Shown here: one piece after another, positions 43,795 through 53,511 of the stretch
How the letters are laid out: each line of letters begins with the position of its first letter
Numbering within the stretch: position 1 is the first letter of the stretch
Assembly (NCBI GenBank): GCA_010093485.1
Contig: MU001496.1
Span: 90,685-154,684 of the forward strand
Length of the DNA stretch: 64,000 nt
Reading direction: 5' to 3'
Source of the DNA: Karstenula rhodostoma CBS 690.94
Lineage: Eukaryota; Ascomycota; Dothideomycetes; Pleosporales; Didymosphaeriaceae
Notes under the pieces: model-generated
What the model was told of the DNA's origin: nothing
Databases searched by the model: none
The model's input: the letters and a program-made list of their open reading frames with translations, nothing else
Translations under genes and position numbers: made by a program

Positions 43795-44249
43795 GGTAAG
43801 GGACGGCGCTTCTCGAGATGCTCACTCGGGATGCTCACTCGCTCGCTCGCCAAGATGAATGTGATTACGCGAATTAATTATTTCTCCTGTATTACCTACA
43901 ACTCAATCCTATAAACGTTCCACTCCACCCAGCATATCCACGCTCCCACCAAACGTAAGAAAAACGAAATCAAAGGTGTTGTTTTTGTACAATTTGGTGA
44001 CTGTTCAAGACACGGTAACTTCCAATCTAGCGCACTTGGGGTATATCCATCCATGCTCATATCGCTAATGACAGCAGACCAAGTCCAAAACGCAGTTAAG
44101 TAAGCATTGACCAACGACAAGGAGAGACGTAGGTGCGACGAACAAATAGCATACAGACAAGGACAGGACGCTCATATGTGAGCAACAAGTCAAGGAAATG
44201 TGTACAAAGGAAAAGTGGTGTTTCATACTAGTAGTGGAGAGCGAACACT
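43795..44249. other. convergent intergenic region
   Basis: A 455-base spacer between the VOC gene and the 3' end of the giant coiled-coil gene. No gene is seen; probably terminators. Confidence 0.6.
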
Positions 44250-47200
44250 TTATCGATCGAGGGGTTGTCCAAAGTGCAAACCGATAGGCGTCATGTCTCC
44301 ATCGACGGTGCTTTCATCGTCGTAGAACCCGTTTTCGCTAAAGCGTTCGACCTCTGCATCTTGATCATACGATGCCTTGCGCATCAGCGGAGGGGTGCTG
44401 GGTACGGGTTGTTTGCCCAAGCTGGGGAAGCCGGCGGCGGAGCCTCGCGAGCTCGTCGAGTTCGTCCGCAGGAGTGGCTTTGGGCGGGCACTTGAAGTTG
44501 GGAGGTCTGGCGTCCGGCGAAGGTTGGACGTAGGCGGGGTCATGAGCCCTGAGAGGAAGGACTGTGCCGTAGGCGGCGTTGGACGGGATGGCGTTTGGTT
44601 GCGCGATGCTGAGCTGCTCGAGTTGCCAGCGAGGGCAGAGGCAGCGTTCTCGCGACCTTTGCTGCGCCAATTGCCAAAGGCCGCAGCGATCTGCACGGCT
44701 TTGGGCGAGGCAAAGTTGGACAGCGTCGACAACGTGGGAAGGGACTTCTGGCCGCCGGTAATCAGGCGCTCCTTCTCCTGCTGCTCCATTTGCAGGTTCG
44801 TGCGAATGCGAATAGCAGCATCGCGCACACTCTCGCGATCGAAAGCAGGCTGGGCCAGGGCGTTGATGAGGTCGCTCAGATCATCAATGCGGACCCCAAG
44901 GAGCTCGCGGAGCCAGTTGATCTCGGTATCACGCTCCTTCAGTTTGGCAGGAGCATCGGTATCGGCCTCGGCCAGCTTGTGCTCCAGTGACTCAATACGG
45001 GACTCGCGTTCCTGGAGTTGTTCCTGCAGAACAGCGATTGACTCCCGCAAAGCCTGCGGCGATATCTTCTCGGCACCTGAGGCATATGAGGTTGAACCAG
45101 CGGTCGGTGACTTCACGTTTTGAGCAGCAGCGGCGGCAGCACTGGCAGCAGCACTGGCAGCTTCCTTTGCCACAGAGAGCTTCTCCTCGAGGAGAGCGAT
45201 TTTGTCGCGGAGGTTGTCCATCTTGGAATCCGCGAGCGCGATGCGCTCGTTGTGGAAAGCGACTGCTCGTTCTTCGTCCTCGCGGGCAATTTCGACCACA
45301 CGAGCGTGTTCCAGGTTGATAGCTTCCAAGCGGCGTTCGAATGCCTGCTGTTGCTCGAGAAGGGCGAGAGTGTTCTTTTCCAAAGCCTCTCCAACGGCGG
45401 CCCTCCTCGCATCGGCAGCTGCCTCCAGATCGAGTTCGTGCTTCTCCTTGGCGGTGTCGGCGTCCATGCGTACATTGTCGAGCTCAGTGCGCACGCGGGC
45501 GACTTCACTTTCGAGATCATGTCGGACAATGTTGACCTGGTTGTTGGCTTTGTCGATGTCGGTCTCCATCAGGGTACGCATGCGGCGGATTTCAGCGTGG
45601 GCGGCTTCTCTGGCTTCACGGAACTCGCGTTCGTACCGCTCGGCGGCTCGCTTGTGATCCATGCTCTCCTGCCTGGTTTGCTCAACCGTCTCTTCGAGCC
45701 TGGCGTTGTACTTCTGTGTCTGCTCAAGTGTGAACTTGAGCTTCATGAACTCGCGTTCCTGGCCCTCAAGTCGCTCGAGCTCGCGCTCTAGGCGTTCGCG
45801 CGTACGACCCTCGGCTTCAATGCGAGCGCTCAAGATTTCGTACTTCTTCATGTGCTCTTCGTCGCTCTTCTGCCACTGAACACGCTCAGCAGCAGCCTGG
45901 CCGGAGGCAACAGTCACGTCATGCTGTACCTTTTCGAACTTGGCGCGCATGGATTCGCGAACTCTTGTGGCTTCCTCGGCCTGGAGACGCGACTGCTCGA
46001 TGGCCATGCGCATCCTCTCGGCCTCGTCGTGAGCGTGCTTGAGATCGTCACGCCACTTGTTAGCAGAGAGACGGTGCTCCTCAAGAGTGTAAGTGAGGGC
46101 CTCGTTCTCGGCAGTGACGGCTTCAAGCTTCTTCTTCGCGTCATACTCAGCACCTTCGATAGCGGCGGCCCGAAGCCTGAGTTCGTTGTGGTCAACCTGC
46201 AGCTTGGCGAATTTACTGCGGACCTCGTCTTCCTCTGCCTGAATGGATTCGAGGCTGCGACGGGATATCTCGCGCTCATCTTCGAGAACACGAATCTTGG
46301 TCTCATCATCGGCAGCCTGCTCCTTGAGAAGCACGAGTTCCTTCTCGGTAACCTCGAGCAGGCGTACGCTGTTCTCTTCGCGGAGTTCGAGCGCCTTGCG
46401 TGCCTCTGCTTCGGCTTCGTATCGGAAAGTAGCTTCTTTGAGCCTCTCTTCTAGCTCTTCGATGCGTTCGTCTCTCTTCTGAACAGCCTGCACTTCTTCA
46501 CGCTTGGCAACTTCCATGTTCTGTCGTTTGAACGCATCATCAATGAGCTCGCGCACGTCTTCAGCGTGCAGGTGGTGGCTCGTGGTTTGCGCAATAGAAG
46601 CCTTCAAGCTGCCGATGACTTGGTAGATCTCAGACAAGTCGATTTGAGGCTGAGGAATGTCGATAGGGGCCTCCAGGGTCGGAACTGGCTTGTGGGCAGC
46701 AAGTGCTTCGGCAACGATAGCGCGGATTGCATCAGGCTGAACAGGTTCTTGGATAATTGGCAGAACTGGCGGTGCGGGAGGCTGGTGAGACGCGAGTGCC
46801 TCGGTGACGATGGAGCGAATGGTCTCAGGCTGCAAAGGCTCGCTCGGTTGCTTGTGGGCAACCAACACATCTTCGACAATACTGCGAATAGCATCTGGTT
46901 GAAGAGGCTCGGCGACAGGCTTTTGTTCCAAAGCTTCCGTGATGATCGATTTGATGTCTTCAGGCCAGATTTGCTCGGGCACAGGCATGGGAGGCGGCGG
47001 TGGAGCATGCGTCTCAAAGGCTTCCATCACGATGAGACGGATGTCATCTGGTTGCAGCGGTTCAGTGGAAGGCTTAACAGTCTGCGCAGCAATCGCTTCA
47101 GCGACAACAGAACGGATCTCCTCGGGCTTGATAGATTCGGTGGGAGCAGTGTAGTGCGCTGCGATGGCATCCTCAACGATGGCACGGATCTGATCGGCCG

Positions 47201-50200
47201 GCACAGGTTCGTGTTTGGGAGGCGTCCATTGAGGTTGATGGTGAGCAAGCGCTTCCATGATCACTTCGCGTACGTTCTCAGGTTTCATGTGATCAACAGA
47301 TGCGGAATGTGGCTGGTGCGCAGCGAGAGCCTCTGCCACGATGTCGCGGATCTTCTCCGGCAGGACTGGCTCAGGAACCGGGACCGGCAGGGAAGTGGCC
47401 GGCGGCTGGTGCGACTCGAGCGCTTCCTTGACGATGGCCCGGAACTTTTCCATTTTCCGGTTCTTCCCAGGAGAGCGGTTGCGGTAGTGCGAGTCAGTAC
47501 CCCATTCGTCGTCTTCGTCGTCAGCATCGCTATCGAGACGTTCAGAGGTCGACAGGCTGCGACGACCACGGCCGGGTCGCTGCGACATCATAGCGATGGC
47601 ATCTTGGATGCCCTGCAGGTTCTTTTGCATTGGCCCAAGGCGGTTCTGTAGCAGACGCCCGATGATATCATCGACGTGCGTATCGAAAAATGTGCTGCGT
47701 GTTTGAATCTTGTCTTCGCCTTCGGAGAGGATATCCTCGTCCCAATCACTCATAGGTACTTCATCTGCATTGTTCAAGCGATGCACTGGAGACTCATATG
47801 CGGCGCGATCGTCATCGAATGGATCTCCGGTGATGGCAGACGCTGACGAGGCGTTGATGTTGCGCAGCGCGTATAGTCTACGGGGGCTAGGACTAGGTGC
47901 ATCGCTACGCATCTTGCTAATGCTCGGCGGCAAATCGGAACGCTCAAATTCATGGACAGATCTTCGTGGAGAAGACGGCACCCATGAATTTTCGTCGCGT
48001 TCGATACCAAAGTCTGATCCTTCGTCGTTCATGTGCTTCATCACAGCGTCAATGTCATTGAACGAAGCATCGCCAAGATTGTCAAAGTCAACGCTCTCAC
48101 TCTCAGGGTAAGGTGCGTGCCTCCGTGATTCCAATGCAGTCTTGAATGATCCGTCATCGCTTGGTCGAAAGGTGGTCGCAGGACTACGGCTATCGAAGCG
48201 CGGCGGGCCCACTTGCGACTTGTCGGGATCGTTGTCTTGAGACACAGATGGCTTGGTAATATGAATGCCACCAAAGTCATAACCACCAGAAGGTGCAAAT
48301 GGTCGAAACTCGAACGGCCTGGCGGTCGCTGAAAGTGAACTCTTGTGCTTCCTGAGGTTCGGTTTGGGGATTCCCTCAACGGTAGGCGTAGCGGCATCGC
48401 TTTCATGAGCAGACAGATCATCGATCGGGGTCTTGGAGTCGGAAGACAACTCGGCTTGTGCCGCAGGGTCGCTGAGCACGATCGGGGCCTTCTTCTCCTG
48501 CAAAGGCAAAGGTTCAGGACTCTTCGACTTGGAGTGTACCCGAGCTGCATCGGGAGACACGTTCTCCTTCTCCTCCGGCACATCTTCCTTCTCCATTGCA
48601 GGACTTTGTGTTGCTGCTCGGCCTTGTCGGAGTTCACCCAAAGCTTGCGACGGAAGGAACGGCTGCAGCGCAAACTTAGGCACGTCGTCTCCATCCTCGC
48701 GGCCGCGTCGCGGTCGCTTCTCGCGCCCTTCAGGGTTGGCAACGCGACCCTCTTCGTCTTCGCGCTCTTCCTCTTCAGCTTGCTTCTCGGGCGTTCTTTG
48801 ACGTGTGGCGTCTGGGCGCACAATCGGAACGGCCTTGGAGCGTTTGGCGGGCTTGATGATGTCATCGGCAGTGATGTTGACGTTGCCGAAGATGTTAGAG
48901 GAAGTGCTCGATACAGATACACTCGGGTTGAACTCTGCGCTACCCGGAGTGATGGCAGGAGTGTCGGGCGTGAAGGCCGGTCCGTTGGATGAGAAGCTGA
49001 AGCCGCTCTTAGGCATGAGGGAGTTGCTAGGCTTGAATTCTGGCACTGTTGGCTTGAAGACGGGAGCTTCGACCGCAGGTTTGAATTCGGGTACTGAAGG
49101 TTTGAACGATGGGGCATTGACAGCGGGCTTGAACGCTGGTGCGTCGAAGGTGGGTTTGAACGGAGCTACGTCTGGCTTGAAGACTGGCGCAACCGCTTTG
49201 AAACTCGGTGCAGTCACGCTCATGTTAGACATGCCATCGAGACTAGTCCTGTTGCTCGCTGAAGTACCATCCACAGGGCTCTTGAGAGCAGGCGTGAACG
49301 ACGAGAAGCTGGAGGACAGAGACGGACTGAAGGAAGCAGCGGGATTGAACTTGAACTCCTTGGCTTCAACGTTGAGTTTGGATATCGAAGAGTGGGATGT
49401 ATGTTTGCTGTGGAGCGCCGGGCTCGGCTTCCCGAGTGCGAACTTCGCGTCTCTCCATGAGTTGCTAACCTGGGACGCTGTCTTAGAATGCTGCGCAGTG
49501 TTGTCCGTCTCAGGAATCTCGCCATCTTCCAAACTGGGATTCGTCACGTCAGAAATGTTGGTCTTTGCTCCATCGCTGTCACCGCGAGGATTCTCCTGCG
49601 AAGCGCCGCCAAATGAGAACTTGGACTGCTGCTTAGCAAGGGAATGAGCTCTGCTATGTGGTTGTGGCTGATGTAGGATGTGACGCGAGCCCTCCCACGT
49701 TGATTCAGCCACAGGCTTAGATGGCCTGAGCTCCTCGGTAGATTCTGGTTCCGTACTGAAGTCGCCTCCTTCGTTGAACTGTTTGTCGATCGCCTCCTCG
49801 AGATGGTATTCCGCATCGCGGGCCCCACGTTCGAGATTCGCGCTAATGTTGTGACGATGTCCACGTTGGGGACTCGGAACGGCAATTTCTGGCCCGTTCT
49901 TGGTGGCATGCTTCATCAGCGGTAGCTCATCCTCTTCGCTCTCAGCTTCAGGGACTTCAGCAAGCGTGGACGACGGTCGAAGGCCCATGAGCTGTTGCTG
50001 CTGCTGTTGCAACTGCTGTTGTTGCATCTGCTGTTGTTGCATAAGCTGAGCCTGAAGCTGCTGCTGCTGTTGTTGCATCTGAACCAGGAGATCGTCCTTG
50101 GGAGCTTGTGGGAAAGGAAACTGCTGGTTAGGCCTCATGCCATATGGAGAGCTGGGCGAGGCAAGTCCAGAGAGGTCGGGCCTGCTCAAAGGCAACGCAG

Positions 50201-51944
50201 GCAAAGCTGGCGAGCCTCCGCGCGCACCCTGCATGCCAAAGTAGTTGCCCGGTGAGAAAGCGCCAGTAGGCGAAGCTGTATGCTGGAGAAAGCTCGCAGG
50301 CGAGAAGGTCGAGTGCCTGTGCATGTGCATGTTCGTCCGAGGGTTGACAAAGGCTGCTGGTGACGCAAGCGACTGCCGTGACATGTGTCCTGGTGAGGGA
50401 CCCAGTGGAAAGGAGCCGGAGAGGATACTTCCCTGCCTCCCGCGATGACTTCCTCCCGAGGGCGTTGGCAACGGTGGGGAAAAGGGAAGGCCCGGATATT
50501 GTCCCGAAGCCTGCCTCGACATCGGCGATGGCGTGTCTTCCTCTCCACCAAGACCGACGCCGAGTGCCGCAAGTTTCGCTTCTACAAGATGGTTCATGTA
50601 CGCATCCCAATCCTCCTTCGGAGAAATTCGCACATTAGGGGCGGCAGACCGCGTCGTTCGGATGTACTCATCATCGGGCCAAATGGTTCGGTTCTGTGTC
50701 GACGGCGTTTCCCCTACTACGCCAACGTCTTGCCAGCTTTCAAAGCCTTGCGTGTTGTACCTTTCGAGCTCATACTGTCGCAGCTTCGCTTCCACTGCCT
50801 CTGGGCTCATCGGCTTAGGAGGATATCCGGGTGTGCCTCGCGGGATGTCTCGAGCGATGGAAATGATGACGCCCTTGCCCTTGACCAGCATCTTCTTCCG
50901 CGGGCGCGGGGGAGCGACAGGCTGGGATACAAATTGAGCAGGCAGGCTGGGCAACGGCTTCTTCGATAAGTCCACTGGCGGCTGGGAGGCCGGAGAGGCG
51001 GGTTGAGCAGCCCATCTACTCAGTCCCAGACCCGATCGAAGGCTTGTTCCGGAACCCTGAGGGGAATGGGATTCCGCCTCAGGGTTCGCATATCTGGAGG
51101 CCATCATCTTGCCGAGTTCTTCTTTCTGGCCTTGGCTGAAATGCGACCAAAAATCCTGCTGATTCAACGTCTTGTTGTTTCTCCTCGTCCTGTGCTTCTT
51201 GATGGATGGAGATCCTCCGTTCTCGTTGTCGAATGTCGGTTCGCTCTCTGGACCACTACCGACGGTCTCCTCGCTTATCCAGTTGTTCGTTTCGATATCC
51301 CAACGTCTTTCCAAAAACTGACGAACCCACTGTTCAGTCGCGTGCTGATTATCGAACTTGGACACTGGTGGTGTAGGACCGAAATCGAAGTTGGGCTGCG
51401 TAGGCGTGTCGAGCGAGGCAGGCAGGCGGGATGGTATTAGGTGCTCTAGGTTAAACTGATTAGGCGACGCGTTATTTTGCAGTCGTGGAATAAGATGCTC
51501 GAGATTGAACTGGTTGGGCGAGTTGTCTTGGACAAGCGTCGGGGGCAACAAATGCTCGAGACCGAATTGAAGACCCGAATCGCCTTCCAAGTCGTCACTG
51601 CCGAACTGCGTCGAAGGATGCCGTTGGCCGTTGAAAGACGGAGGCGGGTGCCTGTACGGGCTTCCCCAGCTAGCGGTGTAGTAGGAGGTATCGGTCCTGT
51701 CCTGCCTCGCGACGGTTGAAGGGGTACGCGGAGGGCCTCCCAGAACAGATAGGCTCGGAAGAGTAGGGAGCTCCGGGCTGGAGTGGCCAAGCGTCTGGGT
51801 CGGCGAAGGGGCTGTCCACAGAGTCTGCGCAGGGGAAACGGGTTCACGCACGGCAGCAGCACTGTTCGGTTCGTAGATGACGGATGGGGGCGAGGACGGC
51901 GGAGGCAGCGAAACCGAGGAGGTGCGTCGAGCCAGATTAAGCAT
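44250..51944 (-). CDS. giant coiled-coil protein with internal repeats and PAM2-like motif
   Basis: One uninterrupted frame of 2564 residues. Regions in order: a Ser/Pro-rich N-terminus; a Gln-rich stretch at about 618-651; a PAM2-like motif, SKLNVEAKEFKFNP (855-868); about eight F-K-P repeats (about 910-980); a basic-acidic disordered part; eleven copies of an [ED]-x-IR-x-IV-x-EALA-x-HQP helix (about 1497-1808); a long coiled coil (about 1810-2330) rich in E/R/K/L heptads; and a Ser-rich C-terminus ending in DDESTVDGDMTPIGLHFGQ. Conserved pieces such as TSYYTASWGSPYRHPPPSF indicate a family rather than chance sequence. I do not recognise a named protein; a scaffold for cytoskeleton, polarity or mRNP transport is only an inference from its composition. 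PAM2 motifs bind the MLLE domain of poly(A)-binding protein. Confidence 0.88.
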   Translation of the reverse strand: MLNLARRTSSVSLPPPSSPPSVIYEPNSAAAVREPVSPAQTLWTAPSPTQTLGHSSPELPTLPSLSVLGGPPRTPSTVARQDRTDTSYYTASWGSPYRHPPPSFNGQRHPSTQFGSDDLEGDSGLQFGLEHLLPPTLVQDNSPNQFNLEHLIPRLQNNASPNQFNLEHLIPSRLPASLDTPTQPNFDFGPTPPVSKFDNQHATEQWVRQFLERRWDIETNNWISEETVGSGPESEPTFDNENGGSPSIKKHRTRRNNKTLNQQDFWSHFSQGQKEELGKMMASRYANPEAESHSPQGSGTSLRSGLGLSRWAAQPASPASQPPVDLSKKPLPSLPAQFVSQPVAPPRPRKKMLVKGKGVIISIARDIPRGTPGYPPKPMSPEAVEAKLRQYELERYNTQGFESWQDVGVVGETPSTQNRTIWPDDEYIRTTRSAAPNVRISPKEDWDAYMNHLVEAKLAALGVGLGGEEDTPSPMSRQASGQYPGLPFSPPLPTPSGGSHRGRQGSILSGSFPLGPSPGHMSRQSLASPAAFVNPRTNMHMHRHSTFSPASFLQHTASPTGAFSPGNYFGMQGARGGSPALPALPLSRPDLSGLASPSSPYGMRPNQQFPFPQAPKDDLLVQMQQQQQQLQAQLMQQQQMQQQQLQQQQQQLMGLRPSSTLAEVPEAESEEDELPLMKHATKNGPEIAVPSPQRGHRHNISANLERGARDAEYHLEEAIDKQFNEGGDFSTEPESTEELRPSKPVAESTWEGSRHILHQPQPHSRAHSLAKQQSKFSFGGASQENPRGDSDGAKTNISDVTNPSLEDGEIPETDNTAQHSKTASQVSNSWRDAKFALGKPSPALHSKHTSHSSISKLNVEAKEFKFNPAASFSPSLSSSFSSFTPALKSPVDGTSASNRTSLDGMSNMSVTAPSFKAVAPVFKPDVAPFKPTFDAPAFKPAVNAPSFKPSVPEFKPAVEAPVFKPTVPEFKPSNSLMPKSGFSFSSNGPAFTPDTPAITPGSAEFNPSVSVSSTSSNIFGNVNITADDIIKPAKRSKAVPIVRPDATRQRTPEKQAEEEEREDEEGRVANPEGREKRPRRGREDGDDVPKFALQPFLPSQALGELRQGRAATQSPAMEKEDVPEEKENVSPDAARVHSKSKSPEPLPLQEKKAPIVLSDPAAQAELSSDSKTPIDDLSAHESDAATPTVEGIPKPNLRKHKSSLSATARPFEFRPFAPSGGYDFGGIHITKPSVSQDNDPDKSQVGPPRFDSRSPATTFRPSDDGSFKTALESRRHAPYPESESVDFDNLGDASFNDIDAVMKHMNDEGSDFGIERDENSWVPSSPRRSVHEFERSDLPPSISKMRSDAPSPSPRRLYALRNINASSASAITGDPFDDDRAAYESPVHRLNNADEVPMSDWDEDILSEGEDKIQTRSTFFDTHVDDIIGRLLQNRLGPMQKNLQGIQDAIAMMSQRPGRGRRSLSTSERLDSDADDEDDEWGTDSHYRNRSPGKNRKMEKFRAIVKEALESHQPPATSLPVPVPEPVLPEKIRDIVAEALAAHQPHSASVDHMKPENVREVIMEALAHHQPQWTPPKHEPVPADQIRAIVEDAIAAHYTAPTESIKPEEIRSVVAEAIAAQTVKPSTEPLQPDDIRLIVMEAFETHAPPPPPMPVPEQIWPEDIKSIITEALEQKPVAEPLQPDAIRSIVEDVLVAHKQPSEPLQPETIRSIVTEALASHQPPAPPVLPIIQEPVQPDAIRAIVAEALAAHKPVPTLEAPIDIPQPQIDLSEIYQVIGSLKASIAQTTSHHLHAEDVRELIDDAFKRQNMEVAKREEVQAVQKRDERIEELEERLKEATFRYEAEAEARKALELREENSVRLLEVTEKELVLLKEQAADDETKIRVLEDEREISRRSLESIQAEEDEVRSKFAKLQVDHNELRLRAAAIEGAEYDAKKKLEAVTAENEALTYTLEEHRLSANKWRDDLKHAHDEAERMRMAIEQSRLQAEEATRVRESMRAKFEKVQHDVTVASGQAAAERVQWQKSDEEHMKKYEILSARIEAEGRTRERLERELERLEGQEREFMKLKFTLEQTQKYNARLEETVEQTRQESMDHKRAAERYEREFREAREAAHAEIRRMRTLMETDIDKANNQVNIVRHDLESEVARVRTELDNVRMDADTAKEKHELDLEAAADARRAAVGEALEKNTLALLEQQQAFERRLEAINLEHARVVEIAREDEERAVAFHNERIALADSKMDNLRDKIALLEEKLSVAKEAASAAASAAAAAAQNVKSPTAGSTSYASGAEKISPQALRESIAVLQEQLQERESRIESLEHKLAEADTDAPAKLKERDTEINWLRELLGVRIDDLSDLINALAQPAFDRESVRDAAIRIRTNLQMEQQEKERLITGGQKSLPTLSTLSNFASPKAVQIAAAFGNWRSKGRENAASALAGNSSSSASRNQTPSRPTPPTAQSFLSGLMTPPTSNLRRTPDLPTSSARPKPLLRTNSTSSRGSAAGFPSLGKQPVPSTPPLMRKASYDQDAEVERFSENGFYDDESTVDGDMTPIGLHFGQPLDR
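46520..47455 (-). repeat. 11-copy helical protein repeat, IR-x-IV-x-EAL
   Basis: Within the giant protein. Examples are EKIRDIVAEALAAHQP, ENVREVIMEALAHHQP, EDIKSIITEALEQKP, ETIRSIVTEALASHQP and DAIRAIVAEALAAHKP. Units are about 22-32 residues; the 16-residue helix is conserved and the Pro-rich spacer varies in length. Confidence 0.9.
48990..49215 (-). repeat. F-K-P tandem repeat in the giant protein
   Basis: About eight short units of the type APVFKP, APAFKP, APSFKP and PEFKP, coded by a degenerate 24-nt tandem. Confidence 0.88.
49990..50090 (-). repeat. glutamine-rich tract in the giant protein
   Basis: Mixed CAG/CAA codons encode a run dominated by Gln with Met and Leu interruptions, coinciding with a GCTGTTGTTG-like microsatellite on the + strand. 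Confidence 0.9.
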
Positions 51945-53511
51945 TCAGCGGGCGGTGGAGCAGCGCGGAAGCCCGAAACGCGAACTTTCCCGGTGCGGAC
52001 GCGCCTAGGGATGGGCAGAAGGTCGTGCCAGAGGGCGATCGGGAGGTCCTGGAGCTGGCGGAGCAGAGGACGCGTGCGGGCCGGCTACGAGGGCGCTGAG
52101 GCGTGGATGTGACGTTGAACGAAGTATAATTATGTCTACAAAAGGAAAGACGCGGTGAGGCTAAAAGAGCGACATGAGGTTGGTCGGCACGGGCGAGGAG
52201 ACAGCAGTGAGCATCCCGCCGAAGCAGCAACAGCAAAGAGGCAAAAGGAACACGGTGTGGAGGTACTGCCGTCGAAGTCGTCGGGAGGAAATTGTGGAAA
52301 GGAGGGAAGCTTAAGTCAGCCACTGCCGATTGGCCGCTTCCAACGTGTCGACAGGGGTTCGAGCTCGTGCACCCCTCCCTCACGTTGTGAGCACGCCGCC
52401 CACGTCGTGCAGAATGCAAGTATCCCACACGAGTACCGGCGGTGCGCATTCCACGACGAGGCGCTCTCGAGACTCGAGGGCTGTCAAACACCGTTTCCAC
52501 GCGCGGCCGAGCTCGCAGTTGCGAGTCTCGATACCCCGTAAACATACACCTGGAGGGCACGCCCCTGACGTGAAGATGCAATCACCCCGAGTCAATGCGA
52601 CCGCACGCTGCATTTCCGTGTGCGCCAAGCTTAGCGAGCACTGTTGGCACCCGGAAGGACTGTCCTGTCGTCTTCGAAGCACAGAAGATGCATCTGAACA
52701 GACGCTCGGTGCTGCCGTGGCAACAGACAGCCAATTGCTCGACAACAAACGTGACTTTTGAAGCACCACCACAGGAATCGCACGGCACACCTGTCCGCTC
52801 AGGTTCGCCGTCGTCTCTCATCTGGGAATCTCTCGAAACGAGCTGTTGGCCAGCCATGTGTTTGTTGGACTGCCACGTCAAGCGTCAAATGCTGCGGCTA
52901 AAAGCAGCCATTGGCTCTCGACCAACGAATATATCAGTTTGACCATTCGCGAGCGGACCAATCGAGCGTCAACATCTGTCTCGAAAGAGCGTCTGGTGCC
53001 GCGGATGACGCAGTTCAAGAGAATTCAGGGTGCCTGGCTAACTGCTAGTGGGCGGGCGCTACGGTGGCGTTCCGTGCAACTCGAGGCCGGTCCTGCATCC
53101 GAACTCGAGTGACTGCATTATCTATCCTATGCCTACGGCAGTCCATATTTTGGTCTATTGCTTTACGGGACACCACTTCGTGGTTCGTGTCAACAATTTG
53201 GAAATCATCCTATGACATGGTGGATTTCTATTCCATAAATAGCTAATTTCAAGCTAACTAGAGAAAAAATTATATGAAACATGAGCCTCGAGTACAGTGC
53301 CCATGTGCTACCCTGCGATCAGGAGAGAAATAAGCACAAAAAGATAGACTTGTCTGGAGAAAAACAATGACATGAAGATAGAGTTATTGAGTGCGTGGAG
53401 TACAAAAACGATCACAAAAAGATGCCCCCCCCCCCTAGCTTCCACCTCAAAAATAGACATAACAAGAGAAGTAAACTCCAAGATTTCTCGAATCCATCAT
53501 ACCGCAACCAT
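51945..53511. other. gene-free region upstream of the giant gene
   Basis: 1567 bases hold the promoter of the giant gene and the 3' end of the MFS gene. Frames of 100-143 codons on both strands show no domain. A copy of a dispersed repeat lies at 53135-53206, and an 11-base C run lies at about 53425. Confidence 0.5.
53135..53206. repeat. dispersed repeat, copy B
   Basis: Begins ACGGCAGTCCATATTT, includes CTTTACGGGACACCACTTCG and ends TCAACAATTTGGAAATCATC. Copy A near 28.0 kb has the same order with C/T and G/A differences. The core ACCACTTCGTGGT (about 53172-53184) is a perfect 5-bp-arm hairpin. Confidence 0.8.

Noticed and set aside
46566..49647. Long frames of 280-361 codons opposite and beside the giant gene
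   Set aside because: They are reading-frame echoes of its repetitive coding sequence (IR-IV-EAL and F-K-P repeats).
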